A stretch of 64,000 bases of DNA from Cognatiyoonia koreensis (GTDB lineage Bacteria > Pseudomonadota > Alphaproteobacteria > Rhodobacterales > Rhodobacteraceae). The stretch lies in contig NZ_FOIZ01000001.1 in NCBI RefSeq assembly GCF_900109295.1, positions 1,426,001 through 1,490,000 of the forward strand, given 5' to 3'. The translations under genes were made by a program, and so were the position numbers. Under the pieces are notes generated by a model. It had not been told where the DNA came from. It made no database searches and saw nothing but the letters and a program-made list of their open reading frames with translations. Shown here piece after piece: positions 27,102-36,210 of the stretch; positions within the stretch are counted from its first letter, which is position 1; each line of letters starts with the position of its first letter.

Positions 27102-28136
27102 TTAGTTACAAGGTGCCGGACCGTCTGTGACGCCCTGGCAAAGTGCTTCGACCGTGATCCAGCCTGCATCCGTTACAACCGTGAGGTTGTCAGCGGTGAC
27201 CGGAACAGGTGCGAGGAACATCGCGTTCATTTCGGTGCCTGCGGGGGAGGTCCACTTTTGACCGCCTTCGATGGCGACCATGCCACCGTCTGCACCGGCC
27301 AGTTCAACAGCAATTTCACCGGCTGCTTTGCCAAGCTCGCGTGCGTCTTTCCAGACGGACACGGTTTGTGTGCCAAGGGCAACGCGGTTCAGCGCGGCGT
27401 GATCACCGTCCTGACCCGACACAGGAATACCTTCCATGCCCTGTGCTGTCAGTGCCGCCACAACACCACCTGCAGTACCGTCGTTTGACGCCACGACCGC
27501 ATCAACATTATTGTCATTGGCAGTCAGGATCTGTTCCATGTTGCGCTGTGCGTTCGCAGGAAGCCAACCGTCGGTGTAGGCTTCATCAACGATCGTGATC
27601 GCACCAGAATCGATGGCTGCCTGCAGCACTTCTTGCTGCCCGCCGCGCAGGAAGTCTGCGTTTGGATCCGTCGGAGACCCCTTGATCATGACGTAGTTGC
27701 CTTCGGGCTGTGCTTCGAGCACGGCGCGGGCCTGCATCCGGCCAACTTCGACGTTATCGAACGTCAGGTAGAAAGCACGCGGATCTTCGATCAGGCGGTC
27801 ATAACCGACGACCGGAATACCTTCGGCAGTGGCTGCGTCAACAGCTGGACCGATGGCGGCGCTGTCTTGCGCAAGAATGATCAGCGCATCAACGCCCTGC
27901 GCGATGAGGCTTTCGACGTCAGCCAACTGCTTGGCTGAAGAAGATTGCGCGTCTGCGGACACGTAGGTCGCCCCGGCGGCTTCCAAAGCTGCCTTGATCG
28001 CGGCTTCGTCCGTTTTCCAGCGTTCTTCCTGGAAATTTGACCAGCTGACCCCAACCGTAACCCCATGGCCATCGGCCCAGGCAGTTGATGCGAAGCCGGT
28101 TGCCGCAACAGCTGCGGCGATAACAAATTTATGCAT
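27102..28136 (-). CDS. xylF: D-xylose-binding periplasmic protein
   Basis: 344 residues, periplasmic sugar-binding protein (XylF type). Signal peptide MHKFVIAAAVAATGFASTAW, cleaved near AWADG. Mature protein has GVSWSNFQEERWKTDEAAIKAALEAAG, then IPVVGYDRLIEDPRAFYLTFDN, which matches the xylose-binding loops of XylF, and PVSGQDGDHAALNRVALGTQ. The ATG at 28136 follows GGGAGGA. First gene of xylFH-ATPase-xylB, divergent from a ROK regulator whose likely operators lie in the 215-base gap. Confidence 0.93.
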   Translation of the reverse strand: MHKFVIAAAVAATGFASTAWADGHGVTVGVSWSNFQEERWKTDEAAIKAALEAAGATYVSADAQSSSAKQLADVESLIAQGVDALIILAQDSAAIGPAVDAATAEGIPVVGYDRLIEDPRAFYLTFDNVEVGRMQARAVLEAQPEGNYVMIKGSPTDPNADFLRGGQQEVLQAAIDSGAITIVDEAYTDGWLPANAQRNMEQILTANDNNVDAVVASNDGTAGGVVAALTAQGMEGIPVSGQDGDHAALNRVALGTQTVSVWKDARELGKAAGEIAVELAGADGGMVAIEGGQKWTSPAGTEMNAMFLAPVPVTADNLTVVTDAGWITVEALCQGVTDGPAPCN

Positions 28137-28217
28137 TTTATCCTCCCAGATCATGCACCCCGCCATGACATGGTGGGGATTCGGGCTTTGCGCCCTGCAT
28201 TTCGAAGCATGCCAAAT

Positions 28218-28242
28218 TAATTTCAGTTGTCAAAATAAATTA
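28218..28242. promoter_or_regulatory. Candidate ROK-regulator operator 1
   Basis: Inverted repeat TAATTT / AAATTA with a 13-base spacer, upstream of xylF. AT-rich palindromes of this sort are typical binding sites of XylR/NagC-type ROK repressors. Inference from position and symmetry. Confidence 0.45.
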
Positions 28243-28333
28243 TGCAGCATGCGCAAGAATCCCATGCTGCAACTGCGAAAAGAGCCTGGAATGCAGGATA
28301 TTGCAGTAAAAACCCCCTTGTCAGACCAATAAT

Positions 28334-28352
28334 TAATTCAGACAATGAATTA
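28334..28352. promoter_or_regulatory. Candidate ROK-regulator operator 2
   Basis: Perfect inverted repeat TAATTC-AGACAAT-GAATTA that touches the ATG of the ROK gene, so binding would block its own expression. Similar half-sites to the repeat at 28218-28242. Confidence 0.5.
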
Positions 28353-29596
28353 TGTATAACAAGCACGAGACATTTGACGTCACAGACGGCTGTGGGCCCA
28401 ACCTGCCCGTTGCGGATCAGCAGGCCGATCCCCTGCGCCAGCAGGTGTTCGAGCATGTCCGCGCTGTTGGACGTGCCGCCCGCGCAGATGTCACTCGCGC
28501 GTTGGGAATCAGTCCCGGGTCGGTGACGACGCTCACCGCCGACCTGATCGCAACAGGACTGTTACGCGAGGTAGAAGGCCTGCCCCGCGAGTCCGGGCGT
28601 GGCCGCCCGCCTGTCGCACTGGAGGTCGTACCGGAGAGCAATTACGTCATCGGCATCAAGCTGTCGGATGTACGGCATACTGCCGTCCTGACGGATTTTG
28701 CAGGCAATATCTGTGCTGATGCAACGCTAATGACATCAAAGCCGCGTAAATCGCTTGGTGAATTGCTGGACGAGGTCGCGGCCCTCATGGAAAGCCTGAT
28801 TGCCAAAAGCGGCATGGCGTTTTCAGACATATCCGCCGTCGGTATCGGCGTGTCGGGCATGGTAGAAAATCAAAGTGGAACAATTGCTTGGTCCCCGCTC
28901 CTCACCCATCGCAATGTCCCGCTCGGCGACGCGTTTCAGCGCAGGTTCGAAGTACCGGTTTACTTGGACAATGACGTCAATCTGTTGACGCTGGCCGAGC
29001 TTTGGTTCGGCGCGGGCCGCGAAATGTCGGATTTTGTTGTTGTCACTGTCGAACACGGGGTTGGCATGGGTCTGGTCCTGAACAACCGTCTGTTTCGCGG
29101 GTCACGCGGCATGGGCATGGAGTTGGGTCACACCAAGGTGCAACTTGACGGGGCGCTGTGCCGCTGTGGCCAACGCGGATGTCTGGAGGCCTATATTGCG
29201 GATTATGCACTGGCGCGAGAGGCCGCGACTGCCATCGATCAGCCCAGCGGGGCTGCGCGTAGCCCGCAACGTCTATTGGAAGAGCTGTTTGTCCAAGCCA
29301 AGGATGGCAACCAGTCGGCGCAAACGATTTTCCGCCGCGCGGGCCGCTATTTGTCGGTCGGTCTGGCGAATGTCATTCAACTTTTCGACCCGGAGCTTGT
29401 TATCCTCGCAGGTGAGCGGATGCGATATGATTACCTGTATGAGGATGACGTGATCCGCGAGATGGAGTCCCTGACCTTGCTGGAAGGGCGTAAACCGCCC
29501 CGTATCGTAACCCATGCATGGGGGGATTTTGTCTGGGCACGCGGTGCCACTGCGTTGGCGTTGTCCGCCGTTACGAACGCGACATTGCGCACATGA
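28352..29596 (+). CDS. ROK family transcriptional regulator (xylose repressor-like)
   Basis: 414 residues. N-terminal winged HTH (RQQVFEHVRAVGRAARADVTRALGISPGSVTTLTADLI), then the ROK sugar-kinase-like domain with GIGVSGMVENQSG, DNDVNLLTLAELWFGAG and the zinc-binding motif CRCGQRGCLEAY. Divergent from the xylose uptake genes, so it is most likely their xylose-responsive repressor. The ATG at 28352 lacks an obvious ribosome-binding site and overlaps a palindrome, so the mRNA may be leaderless or the start slightly later. The stop overlaps the start of the FG-GAP gene. Confidence 0.88.
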   Translation: MYNKHETFDVTDGCGPNLPVADQQADPLRQQVFEHVRAVGRAARADVTRALGISPGSVTTLTADLIATGLLREVEGLPRESGRGRPPVALEVVPESNYVIGIKLSDVRHTAVLTDFAGNICADATLMTSKPRKSLGELLDEVAALMESLIAKSGMAFSDISAVGIGVSGMVENQSGTIAWSPLLTHRNVPLGDAFQRRFEVPVYLDNDVNLLTLAELWFGAGREMSDFVVVTVEHGVGMGLVLNNRLFRGSRGMGMELGHTKVQLDGALCRCGQRGCLEAYIADYALAREAATAIDQPSGAARSPQRLLEELFVQAKDGNQSAQTIFRRAGRYLSVGLANVIQLFDPELVILAGERMRYDYLYEDDVIREMESLTLLEGRKPPRIVTHAWGDFVWARGATALALSAVTNATLRT

Positions 29597-31128
29597 TCCG
29601 CGCGGGTTTGCTTTGTGCTATCAGCGCGTTGCCTGCCAGCGCGCAGGTCCAATTCAGGGACCAATCAGAAAGCTTGCCGCCCCATCAATACATCGGTGGA
29701 TGGGAGCATTTCGTCGGTGGTGGCGTTGCAGTTTTTGATTGTGATGACAACGGCTTGCCTGATGTTTTTATTGCTGGCGGTGAAGCGCCTGCCGTCCTTT
29801 GGCGCAATGCGGGCGCGTTTCAGTTCGATCCGGTGGATATGACCACGCTGACGGGTGTGACCGGTGCCTATCCGCTTGATATCACAAACGATGGGCTGAT
29901 GGATCTGTATGTCATGCGCGTGGGACCGGACGTTGTGCTGGCTGGTACAGGCGATTGCGTGTTCGAGGATGTGACCGAAGCGCTGGAAATTCCGCAGACC
30001 GACCAGTGGACTACGGCTTTTTCCGCTTGGTGGGAAGACCACCCGCGCCCTGTTCTTGCTGTCGGTCACTACGTGGACCGGTCAGACCCCGATGGTCCGT
30101 TCGAGGCATGCGATACCAATACGATCATCCGTCCGCACACCCAGCGCCGCCCGCATATGACGCTTGAGAACGGCTTACAGCGGTTCATCATCACATATCA
30201 CTATGGCTGGATGGAACTTGCGCCCGGATATTGCGCCTTGTCGATGCTGGCCGATTATGATGCTCGCGGTGCGTTGACGCTGCGCATTTCGAATGATCGC
30301 CATTACTACATCAACGAGGGGCACGAACAGATGTGGGATACCGGGTCTGGCCGCTTTTTGGGGCCGGATGATGGTTGGCAGAACGTATCGCTTTGGGGCA
30401 TGGGTATTGCGTCCGTCGATCTGACTGGTGACGGGCGCGATGAGGTCATGCTCACATCCATGGGCGACCAGCTTTTGCAGATGGCAGAGCCGGACGGCAC
30501 CTATTCGCAGGCCCCCTACGCCATCGGCACCTATGCCCAGCGTCCGCATATCGGCGATGACGGCCGCCCGTCGACCGGGTGGCATAGCGAATTTGGTGAT
30601 ATCAACAATGATGGCCGCCCCGATCTATTTATTGCGAAGGGGAATGTGGATCAGATGCCGGGCATGGCGATGGAAGACCCGAACAACCTGCTGATGCAGA
30701 CCCCTGACGGCACATTCGCCGAGGTCGCCGCCACGGCCGGTATTGCCACAACTGATCGGTCACGTGGCGCTGCATTGGCCGATTTCGATCTGGACGGGCG
30801 ACTGGATTTGATCGTCGTCAACCGACGTGCCCCTGTCGAACTGTATCGCAATGAGACGCCAGCGACCGGAAATTGGCTGCGAATTTCCTTACGACAGGAC
30901 GATGGGAACAGCTTTGCCATCGGGGCGCGCGTTTTTGTGACAACAGAAGATCGGACCCAGTATCGCAGCTTACGTGTTGGTGGTGGCCATGCCGGTGGTC
31001 AGGCGCAGCCCCTTCATATCGGGTTGGGACGCGCGCGGGAGGCGGATGTGACCGTCCTTTGGCCTGACGGTTCAGAGAGCACGCATCGTGCTGATGCAAA
31101 CACTTTGCTGACGATCACGCGTCCCTAG
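29593..31128 (+). CDS. FG-GAP/VCBS repeat protein with ASPIC/UnbV C-terminal domain (CRTAC1-like)
   Basis: 511 residues with signal peptide (IRAGLLCAISALPASAQ). Calcium-binding FG-GAP blades are seen as GGGVAVFDCDDNGLPDVFIAGG, SVDLTGDGRDEVML, FGDINNDGRPDLFIAKG and ADFDLDGRLDLIVVN. The end LGRAREADVTVLWPDGS is the ASPIC/UnbV module. This is the layout of bacterial CRTAC1 homologues, secreted or periplasmic proteins of unclear function. The ATG at 29593 overlaps the ROK stop (ATGA). Converges with, and overlaps by four bases, a di-heme peroxidase gene. Confidence 0.82.
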   Translation: MIRAGLLCAISALPASAQVQFRDQSESLPPHQYIGGWEHFVGGGVAVFDCDDNGLPDVFIAGGEAPAVLWRNAGAFQFDPVDMTTLTGVTGAYPLDITNDGLMDLYVMRVGPDVVLAGTGDCVFEDVTEALEIPQTDQWTTAFSAWWEDHPRPVLAVGHYVDRSDPDGPFEACDTNTIIRPHTQRRPHMTLENGLQRFIITYHYGWMELAPGYCALSMLADYDARGALTLRISNDRHYYINEGHEQMWDTGSGRFLGPDDGWQNVSLWGMGIASVDLTGDGRDEVMLTSMGDQLLQMAEPDGTYSQAPYAIGTYAQRPHIGDDGRPSTGWHSEFGDINNDGRPDLFIAKGNVDQMPGMAMEDPNNLLMQTPDGTFAEVAATAGIATTDRSRGAALADFDLDGRLDLIVVNRRAPVELYRNETPATGNWLRISLRQDDGNSFAIGARVFVTTEDRTQYRSLRVGGGHAGGQAQPLHIGLGRAREADVTVLWPDGSESTHRADANTLLTITRP

Positions 31129-32411
31129 AAATTTGGCACGTCCAGGCCGCTTGGCACGCTTTCGGGAATGCCCAAGACACCGGTTTTCGCGCGCGGGTCG
31201 GTAAGTTCATTGAGGAAGGCAACGAGTGCGTTGATGTCCGTCCGGGTCAGGTCAATCCGATAGTCCGTCCGCGGGAGCGGGTCAGCCAACGCGGCGAAAT
31301 CATCCACGTCCATCGCGGGCAGGCTGACTGTCGCGTGCTCATATCCTGTCGCGGGGTCTGCGTGGTGGGCGATGAAATTCGCAAGATCAGCGTGGGCACC
31401 TGCATGGCCATAAGGGGCTGTCAGGGCGACGTTGCGTAGACTGGGCGTGCGAAACGCGGCGCGGTCAGCTTCGTTTCCTGTTACGCGCATCCGCCCGTCA
31501 TCGCGTGTGTGGCTTTCGAATTTCGCAGCCTTGCCCGGCCCGATCTGCGGCGCTGCCATGGCGTGAAAGCTGTGGTCCGTCTGGAAGGGTCCACTATGGC
31601 ACGTCGCGCAGCCCGCGACACCGTAGAACAACCCCATGCCGGTTGCCGCTGGTTCCGCCAATACGGCTTCGCCGCGCAGCACGGAGTCAAAGGGCGATCG
31701 GTCCGCGCGCCATTCCAGTTCCATGAAGGCGGCAATCGCGTCAGAGATATCAGTAAAAGCGATCTCGTCCGGTTCGGCGATGTGATCGTAAACCGCGATG
31801 AATTGGTCCGCGTAGGCAGGAATTTCAGCGATACGGCTGGACAAGATGTCCCAAGCACCGCCATCGCCGGTGATCAGCCCTTGTCGGACGGCTTTTGAGA
31901 CGTCGTTTTCCGAATTGTGCCCGGCCATCTCATCTGGTGAAAGGACCGGAAACATCGTTTGCGCTGACAACAGCGAAGCAAAGCCTTCGGCCATGTCGGA
32001 TCCAAGCGGCGTGCGCAATCCCCCGGGCTTGTTTGGATCGACGGCAATGCGCCCGTCATGGAACAGCACGCGAAATTCATGCGCCCCGAGATTGAACAGG
32101 CCGGGCGCATTGCGAGGTATCCGTTGTTCGGGCAGGTTTTCGGGATCAGCGCTGCGCCCGGGGCCAAGGCCGATGCCACCGTCCCCGATACCCAGCGCAA
32201 GGCCGTCGCCGGTGCCGAATGCGGGATGATGACAGGTGGCACATGCAACCGTGCGATTGCCCGACAGGATCGGGTCGTAGAACAACAACCGGCCCAATCG
32301 GGCCTCTTCCAGATTGATGGGGCGAAAATCGTCATCGCTCACCGCATCCGGTAGCGGTGATGCAGCGGCAGTGCCTGCCCAGATCAGAAAGGTGAAAACG
32401 GCGCGGATCAT
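31125..32411 (-). CDS. Di-heme cytochrome c peroxidase / MauG family protein
   Basis: 428 residues with signal peptide ([20 protein letters not shown]). Heme motifs CATCH (about residue 60) and CATCH (about 270, within [15 protein letters not shown]). Family segments [18 protein letters not shown] and [20 protein letters not shown] are nearly the same as in the homologue at 17699-19006, so the two are paralogues. Start at 32411 gives the cleanest signal peptide; 32435 is an alternative. Periplasmic peroxidase or protein-oxidising enzyme. The stop overlaps the convergent FG-GAP gene. Confidence 0.85.
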   Translation of the reverse strand: MIRAVFTFLIWAGTAAASPLPDAVSDDDFRPINLEEARLGRLLFYDPILSGNRTVACATCHHPAFGTGDGLALGIGDGGIGLGPGRSADPENLPEQRIPRNAPGLFNLGAHEFRVLFHDGRIAVDPNKPGGLRTPLGSDMAEGFASLLSAQTMFPVLSPDEMAGHNSENDVSKAVRQGLITGDGGAWDILSSRIAEIPAYADQFIAVYDHIAEPDEIAFTDISDAIAAFMELEWRADRSPFDSVLRGEAVLAEPAATGMGLFYGVAGCATCHSGPFQTDHSFHAMAAPQIGPGKAAKFESHTRDDGRMRVTGNEADRAAFRTPSLRNVALTAPYGHAGAHADLANFIAHHADPATGYEHATVSLPAMDVDDFAALADPLPRTDYRIDLTRTDINALVAFLNELTDPRAKTGVLGIPESVPSGLDVPNF

Positions 32412-32442
32412 GGGGTGACCATGCAAGATGTGCATTAGCGCT

Positions 32443-34050
32443 TCAAGCCGTCTCCAACGCATCTTCGAGGATCATGTCGCTTGCCTTTTCCCCGATCATG
32501 ATCGCAGGCGCGTTTGTGTTACCCGACACGATTTCGGGCATGATCGAACAGTCCGCCACGCGCAGCCCCGCAATGCCGTGCACCCGCAGGCGGTCGTCGA
32601 CAACCGCATCCTTGCCCTGCCCCATCTTGCACGTCCCCGTCGGGTGATAGATCGACGCTGTGTTGTTGCGCGCCCAGTCGAGCGTGCCTGCGTCATCATC
32701 AATGTCCAGACTTGGGTTCGGGCGATATTCTTCGCTGATCTTGGATGTCAGCGGAGCGTTGCGCGCAATCCGGCGTGCAATCTTGATGCCTTCGACGATT
32801 GTTTGCTGGTCAGTTGTCGTTGACAGGTAGTTCGGAACGATCGCCGGGTAGGCACGTCCATCTGCCGATTTCAGGCGAATTTCACCACGGGATTCGGGGC
32901 GCAGCTGGCAGACAGACATGGTGAAGGCCGAAAAGGGATCGGCACCCTTTCCCGGATTTTCCGCCGACAGAGGTTGCACATGGAATTGGATATCCGGTGT
33001 TTCCACATCGGGCCGGGTCTTGAGAAAACCCGTTGCAAGGCTTGCGGCCATTGTCATGGGGCCAGACCGGAACATGATATACTTTAGACCGATCCGCGCT
33101 TGCCCGATCAGACTGCTTACCTCATCGTTCAATGTCGGTTCGTTGCACTTGTAAACAAGGCGCGCCTGCAGATGGTCCTGCAGATTCTTGCCGACACCGT
33201 TCAGATCGGCAATGACCGTGATCCCGTGTTCCCTGAGGTGGTCTGGTTCGCCGATCCCGGACAACATCAGAAGCTGCGGCGAGTTGATCGACCCCCCGCA
33301 GAGGATGATCTCGCGGTTTGCCGTGACCGTTTGCCTACGTCCTGCCCGATCCTTGTAGGTGACAGCCGTTGCACGTTTGCCTTCAATCACGATCCGTTCG
33401 ACCTGCGCGTGAGTCAAAACGCGAAGGTTTTCGCGCGACTTTGCAGGATTGAGATAGGCAACGGCGGCAGAGCATCTGCGCCCGTTGCGCGTGGTCAACT
33501 GGAAAAAGCCGACACCTTCTTGATCAACCCCGTTGTAGTCCGGATTGAACTTGTATCCCGCCGATTGTGCTGCGGCGACCCAGGCATCGGTAATCGGGCG
33601 CTGGATACGCATGTTCGACACCGACAATGGCCCTTGATCACCGTGGTATTCATCCGCACCACGCTCGTTCCGTTCAGCACGTTTGAAGAGTGGCAGGACA
33701 TCATCCCAGCCCCATCCGGCATTGCCCATCTGGCGCCAGCGGTCGTAGTCCTGTTTCTGGCCACGCACATAGAGCAGGCCATTCAATGAAGATGAGCCAC
33801 CCAGCACCTTTCCGCGCGGCCATTCGATTGAACGTCCGTTCAGGCCCGGATCAGGCTCCGTCTTGTAGCACCAATCAACCTTGGGGTTATGGATCGTCTT
33901 GAAATAGCCGACAGGAATGTGAATCCACGGGTTCAGATCTCGTCCGCCCGCTTCGAGCAGAATGACCTTGTTCCGCGGGTCTTTGCTGAGCCGATTTGCC
34001 AGAACGCAGCCAGCTGATCCCGCACCGACGATCACATAATCTGCCTGCAT
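32443..34050 (-). CDS. GMC family FAD-dependent oxidoreductase (choline dehydrogenase-like)
   Basis: 535 residues. N-terminal FAD site [22 protein letters not shown] signature 1 [18 protein letters not shown], signature 2 [19 protein letters not shown], and the C-terminal active-site region [13 protein letters not shown] (catalytic His). It oxidises an alcohol to an aldehyde. Strong ribosome-binding site (GAGGATGGGG). It diverges from a TRAP importer and IclR regulator, which suggests the imported compound or its product is the alcohol substrate; the substrate is not identifiable. Confidence 0.88.
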   Translation of the reverse strand: MQADYVIVGAGSAGCVLANRLSKDPRNKVILLEAGGRDLNPWIHIPVGYFKTIHNPKVDWCYKTEPDPGLNGRSIEWPRGKVLGGSSSLNGLLYVRGQKQDYDRWRQMGNAGWGWDDVLPLFKRAERNERGADEYHGDQGPLSVSNMRIQRPITDAWVAAAQSAGYKFNPDYNGVDQEGVGFFQLTTRNGRRCSAAVAYLNPAKSRENLRVLTHAQVERIVIEGKRATAVTYKDRAGRRQTVTANREIILCGGSINSPQLLMLSGIGEPDHLREHGITVIADLNGVGKNLQDHLQARLVYKCNEPTLNDEVSSLIGQARIGLKYIMFRSGPMTMAASLATGFLKTRPDVETPDIQFHVQPLSAENPGKGADPFSAFTMSVCQLRPESRGEIRLKSADGRAYPAIVPNYLSTTTDQQTIVEGIKIARRIARNAPLTSKISEEYRPNPSLDIDDDAGTLDWARNNTASIYHPTGTCKMGQGKDAVVDDRLRVHGIAGLRVADCSIMPEIVSGNTNAPAIMIGEKASDMILEDALETA

Positions 34051-34082
34051 ATCCCCATCCTCGTACCCGCTGTGAAGAAAAA

Positions 34083-34136
34083 TGTATACAGATGCATCTC
34101 GTCATACTAGTCTTTTTTTGAAACTAAGAGTCTCAA
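34083..34136. promoter_or_regulatory. Candidate operator region between GMC and TRAP genes
   Basis: Contains palindromes TGTATACA (34083-34090) and GATGCATC (34091-34098), and an inverted repeat TTGAAACT-aag-AGTCTCAA (34118-34136, one mismatch). These lie between the divergent starts at 34050 and 34165. The IclR protein encoded at the end of the TRAP operon is the likely binder; inferred. Confidence 0.45.
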
Positions 34137-34164
34137 TAATGAGCATCATGGGAGGAGCTAAATT

Positions 34165-35397
34165 ATGAGTATCGGAGATAAGCTCGGGAAGATTTCCCGC
34201 CGGGACCTGTTCAAGGTCGCGGGCCAATACGGCATGTCGTCAACGTTGATGGCAGCGGGGACATTCGGGGGAGCGATGTCGCTTGCAAGCCTTGCAAGTG
34301 CAGCGGAGTCGACTTACGAGCGCCGCTTCAACAAAGAAGCCAAGCACACGTTGAAGTTCGGCGCGGCCGGTTTCAACGCGCGCAACCTGCTGATCGAGCG
34401 GGCGGGTGCCCTGGAATTCGCACGCGATCTTGAAGCGCGGACCGACGGTGAGATCCGTATTGAATTCATCGGTGACAACCAGATTTGCGGTCAGGTGTCC
34501 TGTGTTGAAAAGTGCCAGCAGGGTATCGTCGATATCTATGCGGCCTCGACCCAGAACTCTGCCGGTGGTGCGCCCTATCTGAACGTGCTCGACTATGCCT
34601 ACATGTTCCGTTCGCGCGCGGATCAGTACCATTTCCTTTATCATCCGAAATCGATGGCGCTGCTGCGCGAACCTTATGAGCGTCGCCACGGCCTGAAATT
34701 CCTGTTCAGCCACGCGGAACTGCGCGGCATCCAGATGGGCCTTGCGTGGGAAGACAAGCCGACGATCACGTCCGTCGAAGAGATGTTCGGCACGAAGAAC
34801 CGTGTCACTGGCACGCAGCTTGGCCGGATCGCGATGGAAGCGCTAAACCTGAACCCTGTTCCGGTTGCTTGGGAAGAAACGCTTGACGGTCTCAAGCAAG
34901 GCCTGATCGATGGTGCCGAAACATGGGCATCCGCTGTGGCCTATGCGAACATGTCGCCGGTTGTGTCACAGTCGGTCGATCTGAAATTCTTCTGCGGCAC
35001 AGAGCACACGGCAATGAACGCCGGTGTCTTTGACAGCCTGTCAGGTGAATTGCAGGACGCCGTTCTGGAATCGTCCTACTGGGCGCAGACCCATGTTCAG
35101 GCCGCGAACGAAGCGGCGCTGGTCAAGACGGTCGGTCATTCCGATCCGCAACTGCCCGGCACGATCTTTGCGCAGAACAACGTGCGCAATGCGTTCCTCT
35201 CCGATGCAGAGATCAAGAAGGCCGAAGAGATGTGTTCGCCCGAGTTCCAGCCACAGCTGTGGACAGAGTGGCGTGATCGCCTGAACGGCTGGCAAGGTGG
35301 TGCCGACACGTATCAGGAAATCTATGACATCGCCCGCGAGATCGAAGCTGATACGCTGCCCGAGAACGTGGAACCACGTCGCTGGTGGCGCACCTGA
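34165..35397 (+). CDS. TRAP transporter substrate-binding protein (Tat-type signal)
   Basis: 410 residues, longer than the usual 330 or so. N-terminus has SRRDLFKVAGQYGMSSTLMA, a twin-arginine signal, so it is exported folded. DctP fold landmarks: HTLKFGAAGFNARNLLIERAG, GQVSCVEKCQQGIVDIYAAS, FGTKNRVTGTQLGRIAMEAL (conserved Arg region), LKQGLIDGAETW. GGGAGGAG upstream of the ATG. Binds a small solute, probably carboxylate-bearing, for the DctQM pair that follows. Confidence 0.9.
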   Translation: MSIGDKLGKISRRDLFKVAGQYGMSSTLMAAGTFGGAMSLASLASAAESTYERRFNKEAKHTLKFGAAGFNARNLLIERAGALEFARDLEARTDGEIRIEFIGDNQICGQVSCVEKCQQGIVDIYAASTQNSAGGAPYLNVLDYAYMFRSRADQYHFLYHPKSMALLREPYERRHGLKFLFSHAELRGIQMGLAWEDKPTITSVEEMFGTKNRVTGTQLGRIAMEALNLNPVPVAWEETLDGLKQGLIDGAETWASAVAYANMSPVVSQSVDLKFFCGTEHTAMNAGVFDSLSGELQDAVLESSYWAQTHVQAANEAALVKTVGHSDPQLPGTIFAQNNVRNAFLSDAEIKKAEEMCSPEFQPQLWTEWRDRLNGWQGGADTYQEIYDIAREIEADTLPENVEPRRWWRT

Positions 35398-35420
35398 TCC
35401 GGCGTTAAGCTTTCTACGCA

Positions 35421-35450
35421 GGCCGGTCCTGAGAGGAGTCCGGACCGGCC
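35421..35450 (+). terminator. Intercistronic hairpin after TRAP binding-protein gene
   Basis: Inverted repeat GGCCGGTCC (35421-35429) / GGACCGGCC (35442-35450) in the 114-base gap before the small permease. It has only a weak T-run, so it more likely stabilises the upstream mRNA or partly attenuates than fully terminates. Confidence 0.6.
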
Positions 35451-35511
35451 CGTTTGATCCAAGACCGCTGCGAAACAGCGGCAAAGACACCAACCAAGGG
35501 GGGAGCCGCGC

Positions 35512-36210
35512 ATGTCGGTCTGGTCGGATATTGTCACAATCGTCACTGCCACATTAAGCGGTGACATTACGTTTCAGGTCGTACAGGCATACCGGTCGCC
35601 CGCGGCGTGGTATCTTTTTGGTCCGCTCACGTTTCTAGGCGGCATCTTTGTCTACTATATCTACAAGAAAGTTCCGATCCTTGACCGCCAACTTGAGCGG
35701 ACCGTTGTCGTATACACGTACATCGTAATTGCCGGGATCATCTTTGTCGGTGTGATCCAACGTTTTGCGCCCGAAGTCTGGTGGTTTCCCGAAAGCTGGC
35801 GCGGTCAGCCTGCATGGTCGACGACGATCCCCCCGTTGCTGTTCATGATTATGGCGTGGTTTGGCTGCACCTTTAACGTCCGCTTGCGCACACACCTTAG
35901 CTTCAACGAATTCCGCACAAAATTTCCGCCCGCCGGGCAGATGTTTGTTTTGTGCCTTGATGCGCTGCTTTGGTTCGGATTTTGCGTCACCGTCGTCACG
36001 ACAACCGCGCGCGTGACAGTCAACTCCATCGACAATTTCCAGATCGTTCTCGGCACCGACAATATGATGCAGTGGTGGTTTATCATCACCGTTCCATTCG
36101 CCTTCATCCTGATGGCGGGTCGTGTGATCGAGAACCTTGTCGAAGACATTCACAATTACCGCACTGGCAAGCCGCTGATCCAGCAGGCCGTCATCGGGGG
36201 AGATGTGTAA
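35512..36210 (+). CDS. TRAP transporter small permease (DctQ), long form
   Basis: 232 residues, larger than the usual 160-190. Membrane helices include LFGPLTFLGGIFVYYIY, VVYTYIVIAGIIFVGVIQRF and FVLCLDALLWFGFCVTVVTT; the conserved DctQ region is FGCTFNVRLRTHLSFNEFRTKF. GGGGGGAG upstream of the start. The stop overlaps the next ATG (TAATG), so the two membrane subunits are translationally coupled. Confidence 0.85.
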   Translation: MSVWSDIVTIVTATLSGDITFQVVQAYRSPAAWYLFGPLTFLGGIFVYYIYKKVPILDRQLERTVVVYTYIVIAGIIFVGVIQRFAPEVWWFPESWRGQPAWSTTIPPLLFMIMAWFGCTFNVRLRTHLSFNEFRTKFPPAGQMFVLCLDALLWFGFCVTVVTTTARVTVNSIDNFQIVLGTDNMMQWWFIITVPFAFILMAGRVIENLVEDIHNYRTGKPLIQQAVIGGDV

